Position numbers and translations under genes: made by a program. From positions 1-64,000 of the forward strand of contig NZ_SDOY01000166.1 in assembly GCF_004117935.1 (NCBI RefSeq): a stretch of DNA of 64,000 bases, in the 5' to 3' direction. Each line of letters starts with the position of its first letter. Within the stretch, counting starts at the first letter, position 1. Positions 25,116 through 34,550 of this stretch are shown here, piece by piece. Source of the stretch: Streptomyces roseicoloratus. Its GTDB lineage: Bacteria; Actinomycetota; Actinomycetes; Streptomycetales; Streptomycetaceae. The notes beneath the pieces were generated by a model. It worked only from the letters and a program-made list of their open reading frames with translations, did no database searches and was not told where the DNA came from.

Positions 25116-28100
25116 CTACCCCTCCAGCCGGCGGAAGATCTTCACCAGCAGTTCCTTCTCGTCGACCGGCTTCGCCAGGTAGTCGTCGGCGCCCGCCTCC
25201 ATCGCGTGGACCCGGTCGTCCGGCATCGCCTTCGCCGTGACGACGATGACCGGCACGCCGGCGCGGTCCGGCAGGCGCCGGATCTCCTCGATGGCCTGGT
25301 AGCCGTCCATTCCGGCCATCATCACGTCCATCAGGACCAGCCGGATCTCCTCGTGCTCGCGGAGCAGGTCGATGGCCCGCCGGCCGCCGTCGGCGGTCAG
25401 CACCCGCAGTCCGTGGGCCTCCAGGACCTCGGTGAGCGCGAAGACGTTCCGGGTGTCGTCGTCCACGAGGAGGACGGTGGGCGCCGGTTCCGCGTCCGCC
25501 GTCGTGGCGCCGGCCGCGGATCCCACCGCCGGCCCGGCGTCCGCCGTCGTCGCGGCACCGAGCGCCGCCGCGCCGGACGAGGCCCGTTCGGGAAGGTGGA
25601 AGGTGAAGCGGCTGCCGCGCCCCGGTGTGCTCTCGACCTCGATCGTGCCGCCGACCAGCGTGGCCACCTCCCGGCTGATCGACAGACCGAGCCCGGTTCC
25701 GCCGTACTCGCGCACGGTGGTGCCGTCGCCCTGCTGGAAGGCCTCGAAGACGTTCCGCAGCCGGTCGGCGGGTATGCCGATGCCGGTGTCCTCGACGCGG
25801 AAGGCGAGGACCGGCCGTTCGTCCCGCAGGGAGGGCGGCACCTCGTCGGGCGGCGTGTGCTCGACGGTCAGCGACACCTGGCCCACGTCGGTGAACTTCA
25901 GCGCGTTGGACAGCAGGTTGCGCAGCACCTGCCGCACCCGTCCCTCGTCGGTCGTGAGGTACGCCGGTACGTCCGGGGCGACGGTGACGGTGAAGTCCAG
26001 GCCCCGCTCGTCGGCGACCGGCCCGAACGTCGCCTCCAGGTACTCCAGGAGCTGGGACAGCGCGAACGGCTCGCGCCGCACCTCCATCTTGCCCGCCTCC
26101 ACCTTCGACAGGTCGAGGATGTCGTTGATCAGCTGGAGCAGGTCGGAGCCCGCCGAGTGGATGACCTCCGCGTAGTCCACCTGCTTCTCCGTCAGGTTGC
26201 CCTCGGGGTTCTGGGCGAGCAGCCGGGCCAGGATGAGCAGGCTGTTCAGCGGGGTCCGCAGCTCGTGGCTCATGTTGGCGAGGAACTCGGACTTGTACAT
26301 GGACGTGCGCGACAACTGCTGGGCGCGGGCCTCCAGTTCCTGCCGGGCCTGCTCGATGACCCGGTTCTTCGACTCGATGTCCTCGTTCCGCTCGGCGAGC
26401 AGCTCCGCCTGCTCCTGCAGCTCCTCGTTGGAGCGCTGGAGTTCCCGCTGCCGCGCCTGCAACTCCTGGGTCCGCAGGCGCAGTTCGTCGGCGAGCCCAC
26501 GGAACTGGGCGAGCAGTTCGTCGGTGCGCAGATTGGCCACCAGAGAGCTGAGGACGGCACCCGCGCTGACCACGAAACGGTCGAGGAAGTCACGCTGGAG
26601 GGCGCTGAAGGGCCGCAGCGAGGCGAGTTCGAGGGCCCCGAGCACCTGGTCCTCCACCACGATCGGCAGGATGATCAGTGCGGCGGGCTCGCCGGTGCCG
26701 ACGGCGGAGCTGATGGTGGCGTAGCCCTCGGGCACCGGCTCGACCAGCAGGGTGCGCCGGTCCCGTGCCGCCTGCCCCACCAGGCCCTCGCCGAGCCGGA
26801 AGCGGCGCGGCGGGCCGCCCGGCGCGACCGGCAGCCCGTACGAGGCGGCGAGCACCAGCTCGGGCCCGGCGGCCCCGGGGGCCACCGCCGCGCCGCCCGT
26901 ACCGGCAGCGGCCGGCCCTCCTGCTCCGGCGGCACCGTCTCCGCCGCCCGCCGCACCGCCCCCGTCGTCCCCGCCGGCCGTGCGGACCTCCTCCGCCCGC
27001 TCCGGTTCCGCCGTGAGGAAGAAGGCGCCGTACTGCGCCGAGACCAGCGGCGGCACCTCGGCCATGATCAGTTCGGCGATCTCCGGCAGTCCACGGGTGC
27101 CCTGGAGCAGCGCCGTGGTCCTGGCCAGGTTGGTCTGCAGCCAGTCCTGCTCCTCGTTGGCCCGGGTGGTGGCCCGCAGCGACTCGACCATCGCGTTGAT
27201 GTTGTCGCGCAGCTCACCGACCTCGCCCGGTGCGTCGACCGTGATCGACCGCGTCAGGTCGCCCTCGGCGACCGCGCTGGTGACCTCGGCGATCGCCCGC
27301 ACCTGGCGGGTCAGGTTGCCGGCCAGCTCGTTGACGTTCTCGGTGAGCCGCATCCAGGTCCCGGAGACGCCCTCGACCTCCGCCTGGCCGCCCAGTTTTC
27401 CCTCGGTGCCGACCTCGCGCGCCACCCGGGTCACCTCGGCCGCGAACGACGACAGCTGGTCGACCATCGTGTTGATCGTGGTCTTGAGCTCCAGGATCTC
27501 GCCCCGGGCCGACACGTCGATCCGGCTGGTCAGATCGCCCTGGGCGACCGAGGTCGTCACCTGGGCGATGTTGCGCACCTGGTTGGTGAGGTTGTCGGCC
27601 ATCGAGTTGACGTTGTCCGTGAGGTCCTTCCAGGTGCCGGAGACCCCGCCGACCCGGGCCTGACCGCCGAGCTTTCCCTCGGTGCCGACCTCGCGGGCCA
27701 CCCGCGTGACCTCCTCGGCGAAGGAGGACAGCCGGTCGACCATGGTGTTGATGGTCTCCTTGAGCTCCAGGATCTCGCCGCGCGCGTCCACCCGGATCTT
27801 CTGCGTGAGGTCGCCGCGGGCCACGGCGGTGGCGACCTGCGCGATGGAGCGCACCTGCGACGTCAGGTTGTCCGCCATCGTGTTCACGCCGGTGGTCAGC
27901 TCGCGCCACGCGCCGCTCGCCCGCGGCTCGCGCACCCGCCCGCCCAGCAGGCCCTGACCGCCCACCTCGCCGGCGACCCGGGTGACCTCGGACGTGAGCA
28001 GGGAGAGCCGGTCGATCATGTCGTTGTAGACGGTGGCTATCTCGCCCAGCACGCCGTCGGACCCCTCGGTGAGCCGTACGGAAAGATCCCCGTCCCGTAC

Positions 28101-28214
28101 GGCCGTCAGGCCGGCCAGGAGCCGTCGCAGACCGTCGTCGTCCGGACCGCCGTGGTCGCCGTGCGTCTCCTGGCGGTCGTGCGTGCCGTGGGGTACCTCT
28201 CTGCGGTGTGCCAT
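25116..28214 (-). CDS. HAMP-array hybrid histidine kinase with receiver domain
   Basis: A 1032-residue soluble hybrid sensor kinase. The first 345 residues hold a chain of HAMP units with repeated phrases ('EVTRVAREVGTEGKLGGQA', 'GEILELKTTINTMVDQLSSF'), each about 92 residues. A GAF domain with an alanine/glycine insertion follows (about 375-545), then a coiled coil and the HisKA dimer with 'NMSHELRTPLNSLL' (phospho-histidine near 648). The HATPase has 'YGGTGLGLSIS'. The receiver starts near 912 ('VLLVDDDTRNVFAL'), with the phospho-acceptor in 'LVLMDVMMAGMDG' (near 963) and 'AKPVD'. There are no transmembrane segments, so it senses an internal cue. The start is ATG 28214; the ribosome binding site is weak. 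Confidence 0.88.
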   Translation of the reverse strand: MAHRREVPHGTHDRQETHGDHGGPDDDGLRRLLAGLTAVRDGDLSVRLTEGSDGVLGEIATVYNDMIDRLSLLTSEVTRVAGEVGGQGLLGGRVREPRASGAWRELTTGVNTMADNLTSQVRSIAQVATAVARGDLTQKIRVDARGEILELKETINTMVDRLSSFAEEVTRVAREVGTEGKLGGQARVGGVSGTWKDLTDNVNSMADNLTNQVRNIAQVTTSVAQGDLTSRIDVSARGEILELKTTINTMVDQLSSFAAEVTRVAREVGTEGKLGGQAEVEGVSGTWMRLTENVNELAGNLTRQVRAIAEVTSAVAEGDLTRSITVDAPGEVGELRDNINAMVESLRATTRANEEQDWLQTNLARTTALLQGTRGLPEIAELIMAEVPPLVSAQYGAFFLTAEPERAEEVRTAGGDDGGGAAGGGDGAAGAGGPAAAGTGGAAVAPGAAGPELVLAASYGLPVAPGGPPRRFRLGEGLVGQAARDRRTLLVEPVPEGYATISSAVGTGEPAALIILPIVVEDQVLGALELASLRPFSALQRDFLDRFVVSAGAVLSSLVANLRTDELLAQFRGLADELRLRTQELQARQRELQRSNEELQEQAELLAERNEDIESKNRVIEQARQELEARAQQLSRTSMYKSEFLANMSHELRTPLNSLLILARLLAQNPEGNLTEKQVDYAEVIHSAGSDLLQLINDILDLSKVEAGKMEVRREPFALSQLLEYLEATFGPVADERGLDFTVTVAPDVPAYLTTDEGRVRQVLRNLLSNALKFTDVGQVSLTVEHTPPDEVPPSLRDERPVLAFRVEDTGIGIPADRLRNVFEAFQQGDGTTVREYGGTGLGLSISREVATLVGGTIEVESTPGRGSRFTFHLPERASSGAAALGAATTADAGPAVGSAAGATTADAEPAPTVLLVDDDTRNVFALTEVLEAHGLRVLTADGGRRAIDLLREHEEIRLVLMDVMMAGMDGYQAIEEIRRLPDRAGVPVIVVTAKAMPDDRVHAMEAGADDYLAKPVDEKELLVKIFRRLEG

Positions 28215-28255
28215 GAGGCCTGCTCGGCGGGGTGCGAAAGCCCCGCTCGTCCACT

Positions 28256-28725
28256 CTAGGACCGCGTGGGGCCGGGGGCCTCCGGAGCCCCGGTCGGCGC
28301 CGGGAGCATCTCCACCTCGAACCACACCGTCTTCCCGGCCCGGCCCCGTGGCACGCAGCCCCAGCGCGTCGCGAGCCGTTCCAGCAGGTAGAGGCCGTGG
28401 CCGGAGGAGCGGTCGGCCCGGTGCGGGCCGTGCGGACGGGGGCGATCAGGGCACGTGTCGGTCACCTGCACCCACAGCGCCCGGTCGGTGCCCGCCAGCT
28501 GCAGCTCGCTCACGTCGCCGCCGTGGGTGCGGGCGTTGGTGACCACCTCGGAGACCAGCAGCAGCGCGTCCGAAGGGGCCGGCAGCTCGGGTGAGCCGGC
28601 GGGCCCGAACCAGGAACGGAGCGCACGCCGCGGCATCGCGCCACCACGCCCGCTTCGTGTGATCCCTCCGTCAGGTCGTACCGCAGCGAGCGGTCGACGG
28701 CCCGGAGCTCCTTCCCGTTGGCCAT
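28256..28725 (-). pseudogene. anti-sigma HATPase-type protein, apparently frameshifted
   Basis: Two overlapping reading frames together spell one small HATPase_c anti-sigma/serine kinase protein. From ATG 28725 the first frame gives the family's N-terminus ('RSLRYDLTEGSHEAGVVAR'), then loses similarity. From about 28636 a second frame continues with 'ALRSWFGPAGSPELP', the N-box 'ALLLVSEVVTNARTHGG', and the G-box 'RSSGHGLYLLERLATRWG'. The switch needs a one-base change near 28630-28640. Either the gene is broken, the sequence has an indel error, or only the shorter 126-residue frame is made from ATG 28636. It lies 41 bp upstream of the hybrid kinase on the same strand. Confidence 0.55.
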
Positions 28726-28994
28726 GAACGGCGACTTTCCCCCTACGGGCCGGGCAAACGGCGTCCGGGAGAGGTATCGCGCGGAGGGGAGCCGGGGCGA
28801 GCGCGCGACCGGGCGAGAGGCCGCCGTGGACGGCGGGCGCGCGGGCGCGAGGCCCGAGGGCGCCCGGAGACCGGGGCGCCCCCGGGTGACGGACGGACGA
28901 GAGGCCGCGCGCGGCGTTCAGCCGTGGGGCGGTGCCGCCGGGGCGGACGCGGCGGTCAGCCGGGGGACGGTACCGCCGGGGCGGGCGCGGCGCG
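28726..28994. other. 269-bp gap with a 38-bp duplication
   Basis: No gene is supported. Two adjacent copies of a phrase of about 38 bp beginning TCAGCCG and containing CCGCCGGGGCGG lie at roughly 28918-28994, ending at the stop codon of the downstream HATPase gene. The rest is very GC-rich and unremarkable. Confidence 0.5.
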
Positions 28995-29567
28995 TCAGTC
29001 GCGGGGGAGGCGCAGCCAGGGCGGGGGCGACGGGCGGCGCACCTCCAGCCACACCACCTTCCCCGGGGCGCCGTTCGGCTTCGCCTCCGAGCCCCAGGCG
29101 CCGGCCAGCCGGTCGAGCACCATGAGTCCGTGCCCGCCGGGCATCGCGGGCGAGCGGGGGACGCGGGCTCGCGGGTGCGCCGGGTTCCCGTCGTACACCT
29201 CCACCCGCAGCCGTCCGGCGGAGTGGCGCAGCACCAGTTCCTCGGGGCCGTCCGCGTGCAGGCAGGCGTTGGTGACGACCTCCGACACCAGCAGCAGCAC
29301 GTCCTCCGCCCGCTCCTGGTCCTCCGGTACGGCTGCCGGCAGCCAGCCCCAGTCGGTGAGCGCCTCGTAGGTGAAGTCGCGGCAGCGGGTCACCGCGCCC
29401 GCCGCGCTGTTCAGCAGCAGGCGTCTGACCTGCTGCTGCCGGGCGAGCGGCGGGAGCTCGTCCGGTGGCACGTCCCGCCACTCGTCGGCGGGCACGCCCG
29501 CGTTCCCGGTACCCTCGGTGCCCGCCGGGTCCTCGGCACCGCCGTTCCGCGTGTCGCCGCGCCTCAT
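28995..29567 (-). CDS. ATP-binding anti-sigma-factor-type kinase
   Basis: A 190-residue HATPase_c protein of the RsbW/SpoIIAB-like family. The N-box is 'DVLLLVSEVVTNACLHADG', and the G1 box is 'PAMPGGHGLMVLDRLAGAWG'; 'GKVVWLEV' is the family's last strand. Such proteins bind a sigma factor or phosphorylate a STAS anti-anti-sigma. An extra 55-residue N-terminus precedes the ATPase fold. Its ATG at 29567 overlaps the stop of the STAS gene as ATGA, so kinase and STAS protein are translationally coupled and are probable partners. Confidence 0.85.
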   Translation of the reverse strand: MRRGDTRNGGAEDPAGTEGTGNAGVPADEWRDVPPDELPPLARQQQVRRLLLNSAAGAVTRCRDFTYEALTDWGWLPAAVPEDQERAEDVLLLVSEVVTNACLHADGPEELVLRHSAGRLRVEVYDGNPAHPRARVPRSPAMPGGHGLMVLDRLAGAWGSEAKPNGAPGKVVWLEVRRPSPPPWLRLPRD

Positions 29568-29956
29568 GCTTCCTCCGCGGCCGGAGCGTCCGCGAGCGCG
29601 GCCGCGGTGTCGGCGTACACCCGGAACACCGTCAGCGCCCCGGTGATCTCGAACATCCGGTCCACCGGCGGCCGCAGTCCGGCCAGGTCGAGCCTGCCGC
29701 CGCTCTCGGTCATCCGCAGCCGGCTCCTGAGCAGGACGTTCAGTCCGGTGGAGTCGCAGAACCGCAGCCCCGAGCAGTCGACGACGATCCTCTCGGCCGT
29801 CACATGTGTCTCCAGGGCCTCCTTGAGGGGGGCCGCCGTGTCGTGGTCGAGTTCGCCGGTCACGGCCAGGACGTAGGTCGCGGGCCGTTGCCCGTCCCGC
29901 ACCCGTACGCCCAGCCGACCGGTGAAGTCCTCCGCCGCCTGCTCCGTGCTTCCCAT
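29564..29956 (-). CDS. STAS-domain anti-anti-sigma factor
   Basis: A 130-residue STAS protein of the SpoIIAA/RsbV type. The strand-helix pattern 'YVLAVTGELDHDTAAPLKEAL' leads to 'RIVVDCSGLRFCDSTGLNVLL', where the serine of CDSTG is the phosphorylation site. It would bind the anti-sigma kinase when unphosphorylated and release the sigma factor. The start is ATG 29956 with GGAAGGAGG about 10 nt upstream. It overlaps the downstream anti-sigma-type kinase by 4 bp (ATGA). Confidence 0.88.
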   Translation of the reverse strand: MGSTEQAAEDFTGRLGVRVRDGQRPATYVLAVTGELDHDTAAPLKEALETHVTAERIVVDCSGLRFCDSTGLNVLLRSRLRMTESGGRLDLAGLRPPVDRMFEITGALTVFRVYADTAAALADAPAAEEA

Positions 29957-30027
29957 GCGGACGCGGCCTCCTTCCGTCCCGGACCGTGAGTGGTCCGTCC
30001 TGCCGGCGGTGGCCGGTAGCCCCATGA

Positions 30028-30444
30028 TCAGGCGAACCCGAGCACCGCGCGATCCTTGACAATCCTGAACAGCCGTAGCGTCCCCGTCATCATGAACAAC
30101 TGGTGCAGCCGGCGCGGCACCGGCCCGGCGAGCACGAACCGCCCGCCCGTGAAGTGCGCGATGACCAGCTCGTGCAGGAACGAGGAGTCCCCGAACCCGA
30201 TCCGCGAGATGTCGAGGACGGTCTGCCGGGCCTCCAGCAGCCGGGCCTCGGCGAGGGCCTGCCGCAGGCAGTCGACCGTGTCGACGTCGAACTCGCCGGC
30301 CGCCGAGAGGACGACGGTGCCGGGCGCGGGCGAGGGCTCGCGGACCACCCACGCGGTGCCCGCCGGAGCACGGTAGGTACGCGACTCCGTGAGGGCGGGC
30401 CGCGCACCACTGCCTTGTGGCGGCACGGAACCAACCGGGACCAT
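30028..30444 (-). CDS. STAS-domain anti-anti-sigma factor
   Basis: A 138-residue STAS protein. 'TVVLSAAGEFDVDTVDCLRQAL' in part and 'TVLDISRIGFGDSSFLHELVIA' mark the fold; the predicted phosphoacceptor lies in GDSSF, slightly different from the common DSSGL. An additional 35-residue N-terminal tail precedes the domain. The start is ATG 30444 with GGAGG at 7 nt. It is 71 bp upstream of the second STAS gene and reads toward it, so both may belong to one transcript and respond to different phosphatases such as the 22629 and 50321 proteins. Confidence 0.83.
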   Translation of the reverse strand: MVPVGSVPPQGSGARPALTESRTYRAPAGTAWVVREPSPAPGTVVLSAAGEFDVDTVDCLRQALAEARLLEARQTVLDISRIGFGDSSFLHELVIAHFTGGRFVLAGPVPRRLHQLFMMTGTLRLFRIVKDRAVLGFA

Positions 30445-30624
30445 GGGGGCACCTCCGACGGGCGCATGCCCCGTCCGCGCCGCAGCATGCGCGGCCGGAC
30501 CCGGGAATCGGCGTCGCGGTCGCCGAGCCCGGCCGGGCCGGCCGGTCCGCCCCGGTGGCGAAACGGCGCGCCTCCCGTGTGCGACCGGCGCGACCGGCCG
30601 GTGGCCGGTCCGGCCCGCCTGCGG

Positions 30625-31872
30625 TCAGAACCAGTGCAGGCAGTGCGGCGGGCGGCCGGCGCGGAAGAGGGCGTCGGCGAGGGCGGCCGCGCCCGGGCGG
30701 TGCGCCCGGACGTGCCCGGCCCGCACGAGCGTGCTCGGGGCGGTGCCGCCCAGGTAGATCGCGCCCAGGTCGCCCACCTCCAGCGACAGGTCGGGCTCCC
30801 GGTCCGTCGGGACGCACGCGGCCTTGCCGTCCCGCACCGTCAGCAGGTGACGCCCGTGCTCGCCGAGGAACGGGTCGTCGACGTCCAGGACGAGCTCCCC
30901 GTCACCGGACCAGCCGCGCGTGGTCAGCGCACGCGGGACGTCGAGGAGCCGTACCCAGAGCCAGTCGGTGTGGTTGCTCACCTCGGCGGCGCGGAAGTCC
31001 GCGAACCGCCAGCGCAGCGGATGCTCGGGCGGAAAGTGCCGGAACACGATCCGGCCGACCAGGTCGTGGCCGAGGACGAACCCGGCCAGTGCGGTGAAGA
31101 CCGCGTCGTCGGCGGCGACGGTCTCGTCGACCGTCAGGGTGACGGCGTCCCCCTGGCCGTCGATCGAGTAGGTGGCGTAGCCGTCGGGGACGCCGTCGGC
31201 GTCGCGGTGCACGGCGACGTAGCGCGCCGCCCGGGCGACCGGCGGCTGCCCCGCGCCCCTGGCCCACCAGCGGGACGGCCGGGACAGGGCGCCGGGCTGG
31301 GCGCGGCGGTAGCGGTCGTAGACCTCCTCGAGGATCTCGCCGCACCCGGCCCGCCGCACCACCTCGACCGAGCCGGCGTCCGGGACGGCCCCGGCCGCGC
31401 CGCCGGCACGTCCCCCCGCCCGTCGCGGGGCGAGGGCGGCCCGGTGGCGCGGCACCGTCAGCCGCTGGGTGTAGGTGGCAGGTCCGTAGCCGAACCTGCC
31501 GTAGATCGGTGCCTCCGAGGCCAGCAGGACGGAGAGGAATTCGCCCCGGGCCCGCAGCTCGGTCAGCTGGTGCCGCATCATCGCGCTGAGCACGCCCTGC
31601 CGGCGGTGCGAGGGCACGACGCCGACGGCGGTCACCCCGGCGGCCGGGGCGAGCACCTCACCGGGCAGGGTGAGCTCGAACGAGTACGCGCCGGCCGTGG
31701 CGACGGGCCGCCCTTCGGGCGTCACGGCGAGCAGGCCGCGGTCCATTTCGAGCGCCGCCCACCAGACGCCCCCGCCGTCCTCGGCCGGGGTTTCCGGGAA
31801 GCGGCCGAACGCGGCGTGGAGGGTCTCGACGAAGACGTCGTGGTCCTGGTCGCTGGTGGCGCGGATGTCCAT
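30625..31872 (-). CDS. eis: Eis-family GNAT N-acetyltransferase
   Basis: A 415-residue protein with the Eis architecture: N-terminal GNAT domain, second degenerate GNAT domain and C-terminal SCP2-like domain. The acetyl-CoA loop is 'VTAVGVVPSHRRQGVLSAMM' with the V-x-P-x-x-R-R-x-G pattern. 'ASEAPIYGRFGYGPAT' contains the general-acid tyrosine. The protein ends in ...CLHWF, and in Eis enzymes the terminal phenylalanine carboxylate acts as base. Eis proteins acetylate aminoglycosides and other amines at several positions. The start is ATG 31872 with GGGGAGG about 11 nt upstream. Confidence 0.88.
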   Translation of the reverse strand: MDIRATSDQDHDVFVETLHAAFGRFPETPAEDGGGVWWAALEMDRGLLAVTPEGRPVATAGAYSFELTLPGEVLAPAAGVTAVGVVPSHRRQGVLSAMMRHQLTELRARGEFLSVLLASEAPIYGRFGYGPATYTQRLTVPRHRAALAPRRAGGRAGGAAGAVPDAGSVEVVRRAGCGEILEEVYDRYRRAQPGALSRPSRWWARGAGQPPVARAARYVAVHRDADGVPDGYATYSIDGQGDAVTLTVDETVAADDAVFTALAGFVLGHDLVGRIVFRHFPPEHPLRWRFADFRAAEVSNHTDWLWVRLLDVPRALTTRGWSGDGELVLDVDDPFLGEHGRHLLTVRDGKAACVPTDREPDLSLEVGDLGAIYLGGTAPSTLVRAGHVRAHRPGAAALADALFRAGRPPHCLHWF

Positions 31873-31946
31873 GGCTGCTGCTGCCTCCCCGGGTCGGCGG
31901 CATCCCGGCGCGTGCCGCCCCGCGACAGTGCAGCGCTCGTCGGAGT

Positions 31947-32012
31947 CGGGGTCAACCGAATTACGGGTCAACCGCCATACGGGGCAACCGCATGACGGTC
32001 GACCGCATTGCG
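31947..32012. repeat. degenerate 16-17-bp tandem repeat
   Basis: Four imperfect copies of a unit like ACGGGTCAACCGCCAT lie between the Eis start and the helicase stop. Copies 2 and 3 are best conserved. Confidence 0.6.
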
Positions 32013-32134
32013 GGCCGGCTCCGGCGGAGCCGTCCGCTCCGCCGGGGCCAGGTGGCTCGGCGCGCGGCAGGGTCCTCGAGGCCCGCCGTACGCCGGTGCG
32101 GAGGCGGTCGCCGTGCCGCACCGGCTCCGCCGGC

Positions 32135-34492
32135 TCAGGCGCTGGTCAGGACGACCAGCTGCCGGGTCGCCCGGGTCATCGCCACATAGCGGTCCACCGC
32201 GCCCTCGACGCCGGTGCCGAACCCCTCCGGGTCGACCAGCACCACGAGGTCGAACTCCAGCCCCTTCGCCAGCGTCGGCGTGAGCGAACGGACCCGGTCC
32301 CGACCACCTGCCGGGCGCCCGTCCCTACCCCGGTCCCGGCCCTGTGCCGGGTTCCGGTCCTCCGGCCGGAACGGGTCGTCCGCGCTCGCGGCGCCGATGA
32401 CGCACGCCGTCCCCTCCGCGTGCTCGGCGAGCCACTCCTCCAGGACCCGTTCCAGGTCCGCGACCGGACCGAACGCCACCGGAACGCCGCTGCGACGTAC
32501 GGACGCCGGCACGTTCGCGTCGGGCAGCGCGGCGCGGATCGCGGGCTCGGCCACCGCCATCACCTCCTCCGGCGTCCGGTAGTTGATGCTCAGCGAGGCC
32601 TGCTCGATCCGGTCGAAGCCGACCCGTTCGAGCCGTTCCCGCCACGACTCCGTGAAACCGTGCCGTGCCTGGGCGCGGTCGCCGACCACGGTGAAGGACC
32701 GGGACGGGCAGCGCGACAGCAGCATCTGCCATTCCGCGTCGCTCAGTTCCTGGGCCTCGTCCACCACGATGTGCGCGAACGGGCCCGCCAGCACGTCGCG
32801 TTCGGCGCCGGGAAGCGAGGTCTCGTCGACCAGGCTGACCTTCGCGTCCGCCCCGCGCAGCATCCGCACGAGGCCCTCGCCCTCGTCGCCGTCGGCACCG
32901 GAGTCGGCCGCGGCGGCGATCAGGTTGTCGACGACCGCGGACATCTCCCTGCGCTGCGCGGCGAGCGCCTCCTCGTAGCGGCGCCTGCGCAGCGCCGACT
33001 CGGGCGCGCCGAGCCGCTGCCGGGCCGCGTCCAGGAGCGGCAGGTCGGACACCGTCCACGCCCGGGCGTCCGCGCGCTGGAGCAGCCGCACCTCCTCGCC
33101 GGACAGCCACGGCGCGCACATGCGCAGATACGCGGGCACGGACCACAGGTCGCCGACCAGGTCCGCCGGGTCGAGGACCGGCCACGCGCCGTGCAGCGCC
33201 TCCACCAGCTCCCGGTCGGCGCGCAGCGACTTCCGGAACAGGTCCTCGGGGATCTCGGAGCCGTCGAGCCTGTCCAGGAGCAGGGTGCCGAGCTCGTCCC
33301 AGATCAGTTCCCGCGCCTCGTTGTGCGGGGTTCCCTCGGCGGCCTCGAAGGCCTCGGACCAGTCGTCGGCGGTCAGCCGTACGTCGGCCCAGGGCGTGCT
33401 CACGGTCAGGCCCCGCACCGGAGGCTCCTCGTAGAACCGGACCGCGAGTTCGATCGAACGCACCATCTCCGCCGACGACTTGAGGCGTGCCGCCTCCGGA
33501 TCGGTCTCGGGCACCGCCGTGGCGCCCTCGGGCACGAGGTCCCGCACGGTGCAGGTCCGTACGCCCTCCTCGCCGAGGCTGGGCAGGACGTCGGAGACGT
33601 ACGCCAGATACGGCTGGTGCGGGCCGACGAAGAGCACGCCGCCGCGCCGGTGGCCGAGGCGCGGGTCGGAGTAGAGCAGGTGGGCGGTGCGGTGGAGGGC
33701 GACGACGGTCTTGCCGGTGCCCGGGCCGCCGTCGACGACGAGCGCGCCGCGCGAGCCGGCCCGGATGACGGCGTCCTGGTCCGCCTGGATGGTGGCGAGC
33801 ACGTCCCGCATCCGCTCCGAGCGGTTGCCTCCCAGGCTCGCGACGAACGCGGACTGGTCGTCGAGGGCCGCGTGCCCTTCGAGGCCGTCGGCGGTGAAGA
33901 CCTCGTCCCAGTAGTCGACGATCCGGCCGTCGTTCCACTGGTAGCGGCGGCGGCTCGCCAGGCCCGCCGGCCGTGCGTGGGTGGCGGCGAAGAACGGCTC
34001 GGCGGCGGGCGAGCGCCAGTCGACCAGCAGCCGTCGGCCGTCGGCATCGGTGAGCCCGAGCCTGCCGATGTACACGGGCCCGGCGGAACGGCCGTCGGCC
34101 GCCACGGCTTCCGCGCCCGGAGCCGCAGGGCCCGAAGTCTCCGCCGCCGCGTCGGCTTCGGCGTCGGCGCCCGCCGTGGGGTCCGGGGCCGTGGTCGTCG
34201 CCGCCGCGGTCGCAGGAACGATCCGCCCGAGGCACAGGTCGAGTCCGAAGCGCTGGAAGGTGCGCAGCCGTGCGGACAGCCGGTGGATCTCGGCGTCCCG
34301 CTCCATGGCCTCCCGGCCCATGCCTCCGGGCGCCCTGCGCAGGGCGTCGAGGCGTTCGGACAGTTCGGTGACCGTCCGCTCCAGGCTCTGGGCGACGGCG
34401 GCGAAGTGCCGCTCGTCGGCGGCGATCAGTGCCGGGTCGGCCTTGGGGGAGAGGCGGTCGGACAGATTGAACGCGGACGTAGTGGTACGCAC
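32135..34492 (-). CDS. helR: HelR/HelD-like RNA polymerase-associated helicase
   Basis: A 785-residue UvrD-superfamily protein of the HelD/HelR type. A coiled-coil N-terminus ('AQSLERTVTELSERLDAL' in part) precedes the Walker A 'VVDGGPGTGKTVVALHRTAH'. Walker B is 'HIVVDEAQELSDAEW', followed by 'FTVVGDRAQARHGF', 'INYRTPEEVM' and 'RYVAMTRATRQLVVL'. In Streptomyces, HelR binds RNA polymerase, displaces rifamycins and gives resistance. The start is GTG 34492 with GGGAGC upstream. The 25-bp palindrome at 34551-34575 upstream matches the rifamycin-associated element, supporting the HelR assignment. An alanine-rich insertion near residues 95-135 is low complexity. Confidence 0.88.
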   Translation of the reverse strand: MRTTTSAFNLSDRLSPKADPALIAADERHFAAVAQSLERTVTELSERLDALRRAPGGMGREAMERDAEIHRLSARLRTFQRFGLDLCLGRIVPATAAATTTAPDPTAGADAEADAAAETSGPAAPGAEAVAADGRSAGPVYIGRLGLTDADGRRLLVDWRSPAAEPFFAATHARPAGLASRRRYQWNDGRIVDYWDEVFTADGLEGHAALDDQSAFVASLGGNRSERMRDVLATIQADQDAVIRAGSRGALVVDGGPGTGKTVVALHRTAHLLYSDPRLGHRRGGVLFVGPHQPYLAYVSDVLPSLGEEGVRTCTVRDLVPEGATAVPETDPEAARLKSSAEMVRSIELAVRFYEEPPVRGLTVSTPWADVRLTADDWSEAFEAAEGTPHNEARELIWDELGTLLLDRLDGSEIPEDLFRKSLRADRELVEALHGAWPVLDPADLVGDLWSVPAYLRMCAPWLSGEEVRLLQRADARAWTVSDLPLLDAARQRLGAPESALRRRRYEEALAAQRREMSAVVDNLIAAAADSGADGDEGEGLVRMLRGADAKVSLVDETSLPGAERDVLAGPFAHIVVDEAQELSDAEWQMLLSRCPSRSFTVVGDRAQARHGFTESWRERLERVGFDRIEQASLSINYRTPEEVMAVAEPAIRAALPDANVPASVRRSGVPVAFGPVADLERVLEEWLAEHAEGTACVIGAASADDPFRPEDRNPAQGRDRGRDGRPAGGRDRVRSLTPTLAKGLEFDLVVLVDPEGFGTGVEGAVDRYVAMTRATRQLVVLTSA

Positions 34493-34550
34493 GTCGTGAA
34501 GCTCCCATTTCCGCAGGTTCCGGCGTCAGGCCAGCGATTCTGCGGCACGA

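Noticed and set aside
28995..30062. A longer version of the anti-sigma-type ATPase starting upstream through the STAS gene
   Set aside because: The extra N-terminal sequence is the shadow of the STAS gene; ATG 29567 in an ATGA overlap is the natural start.
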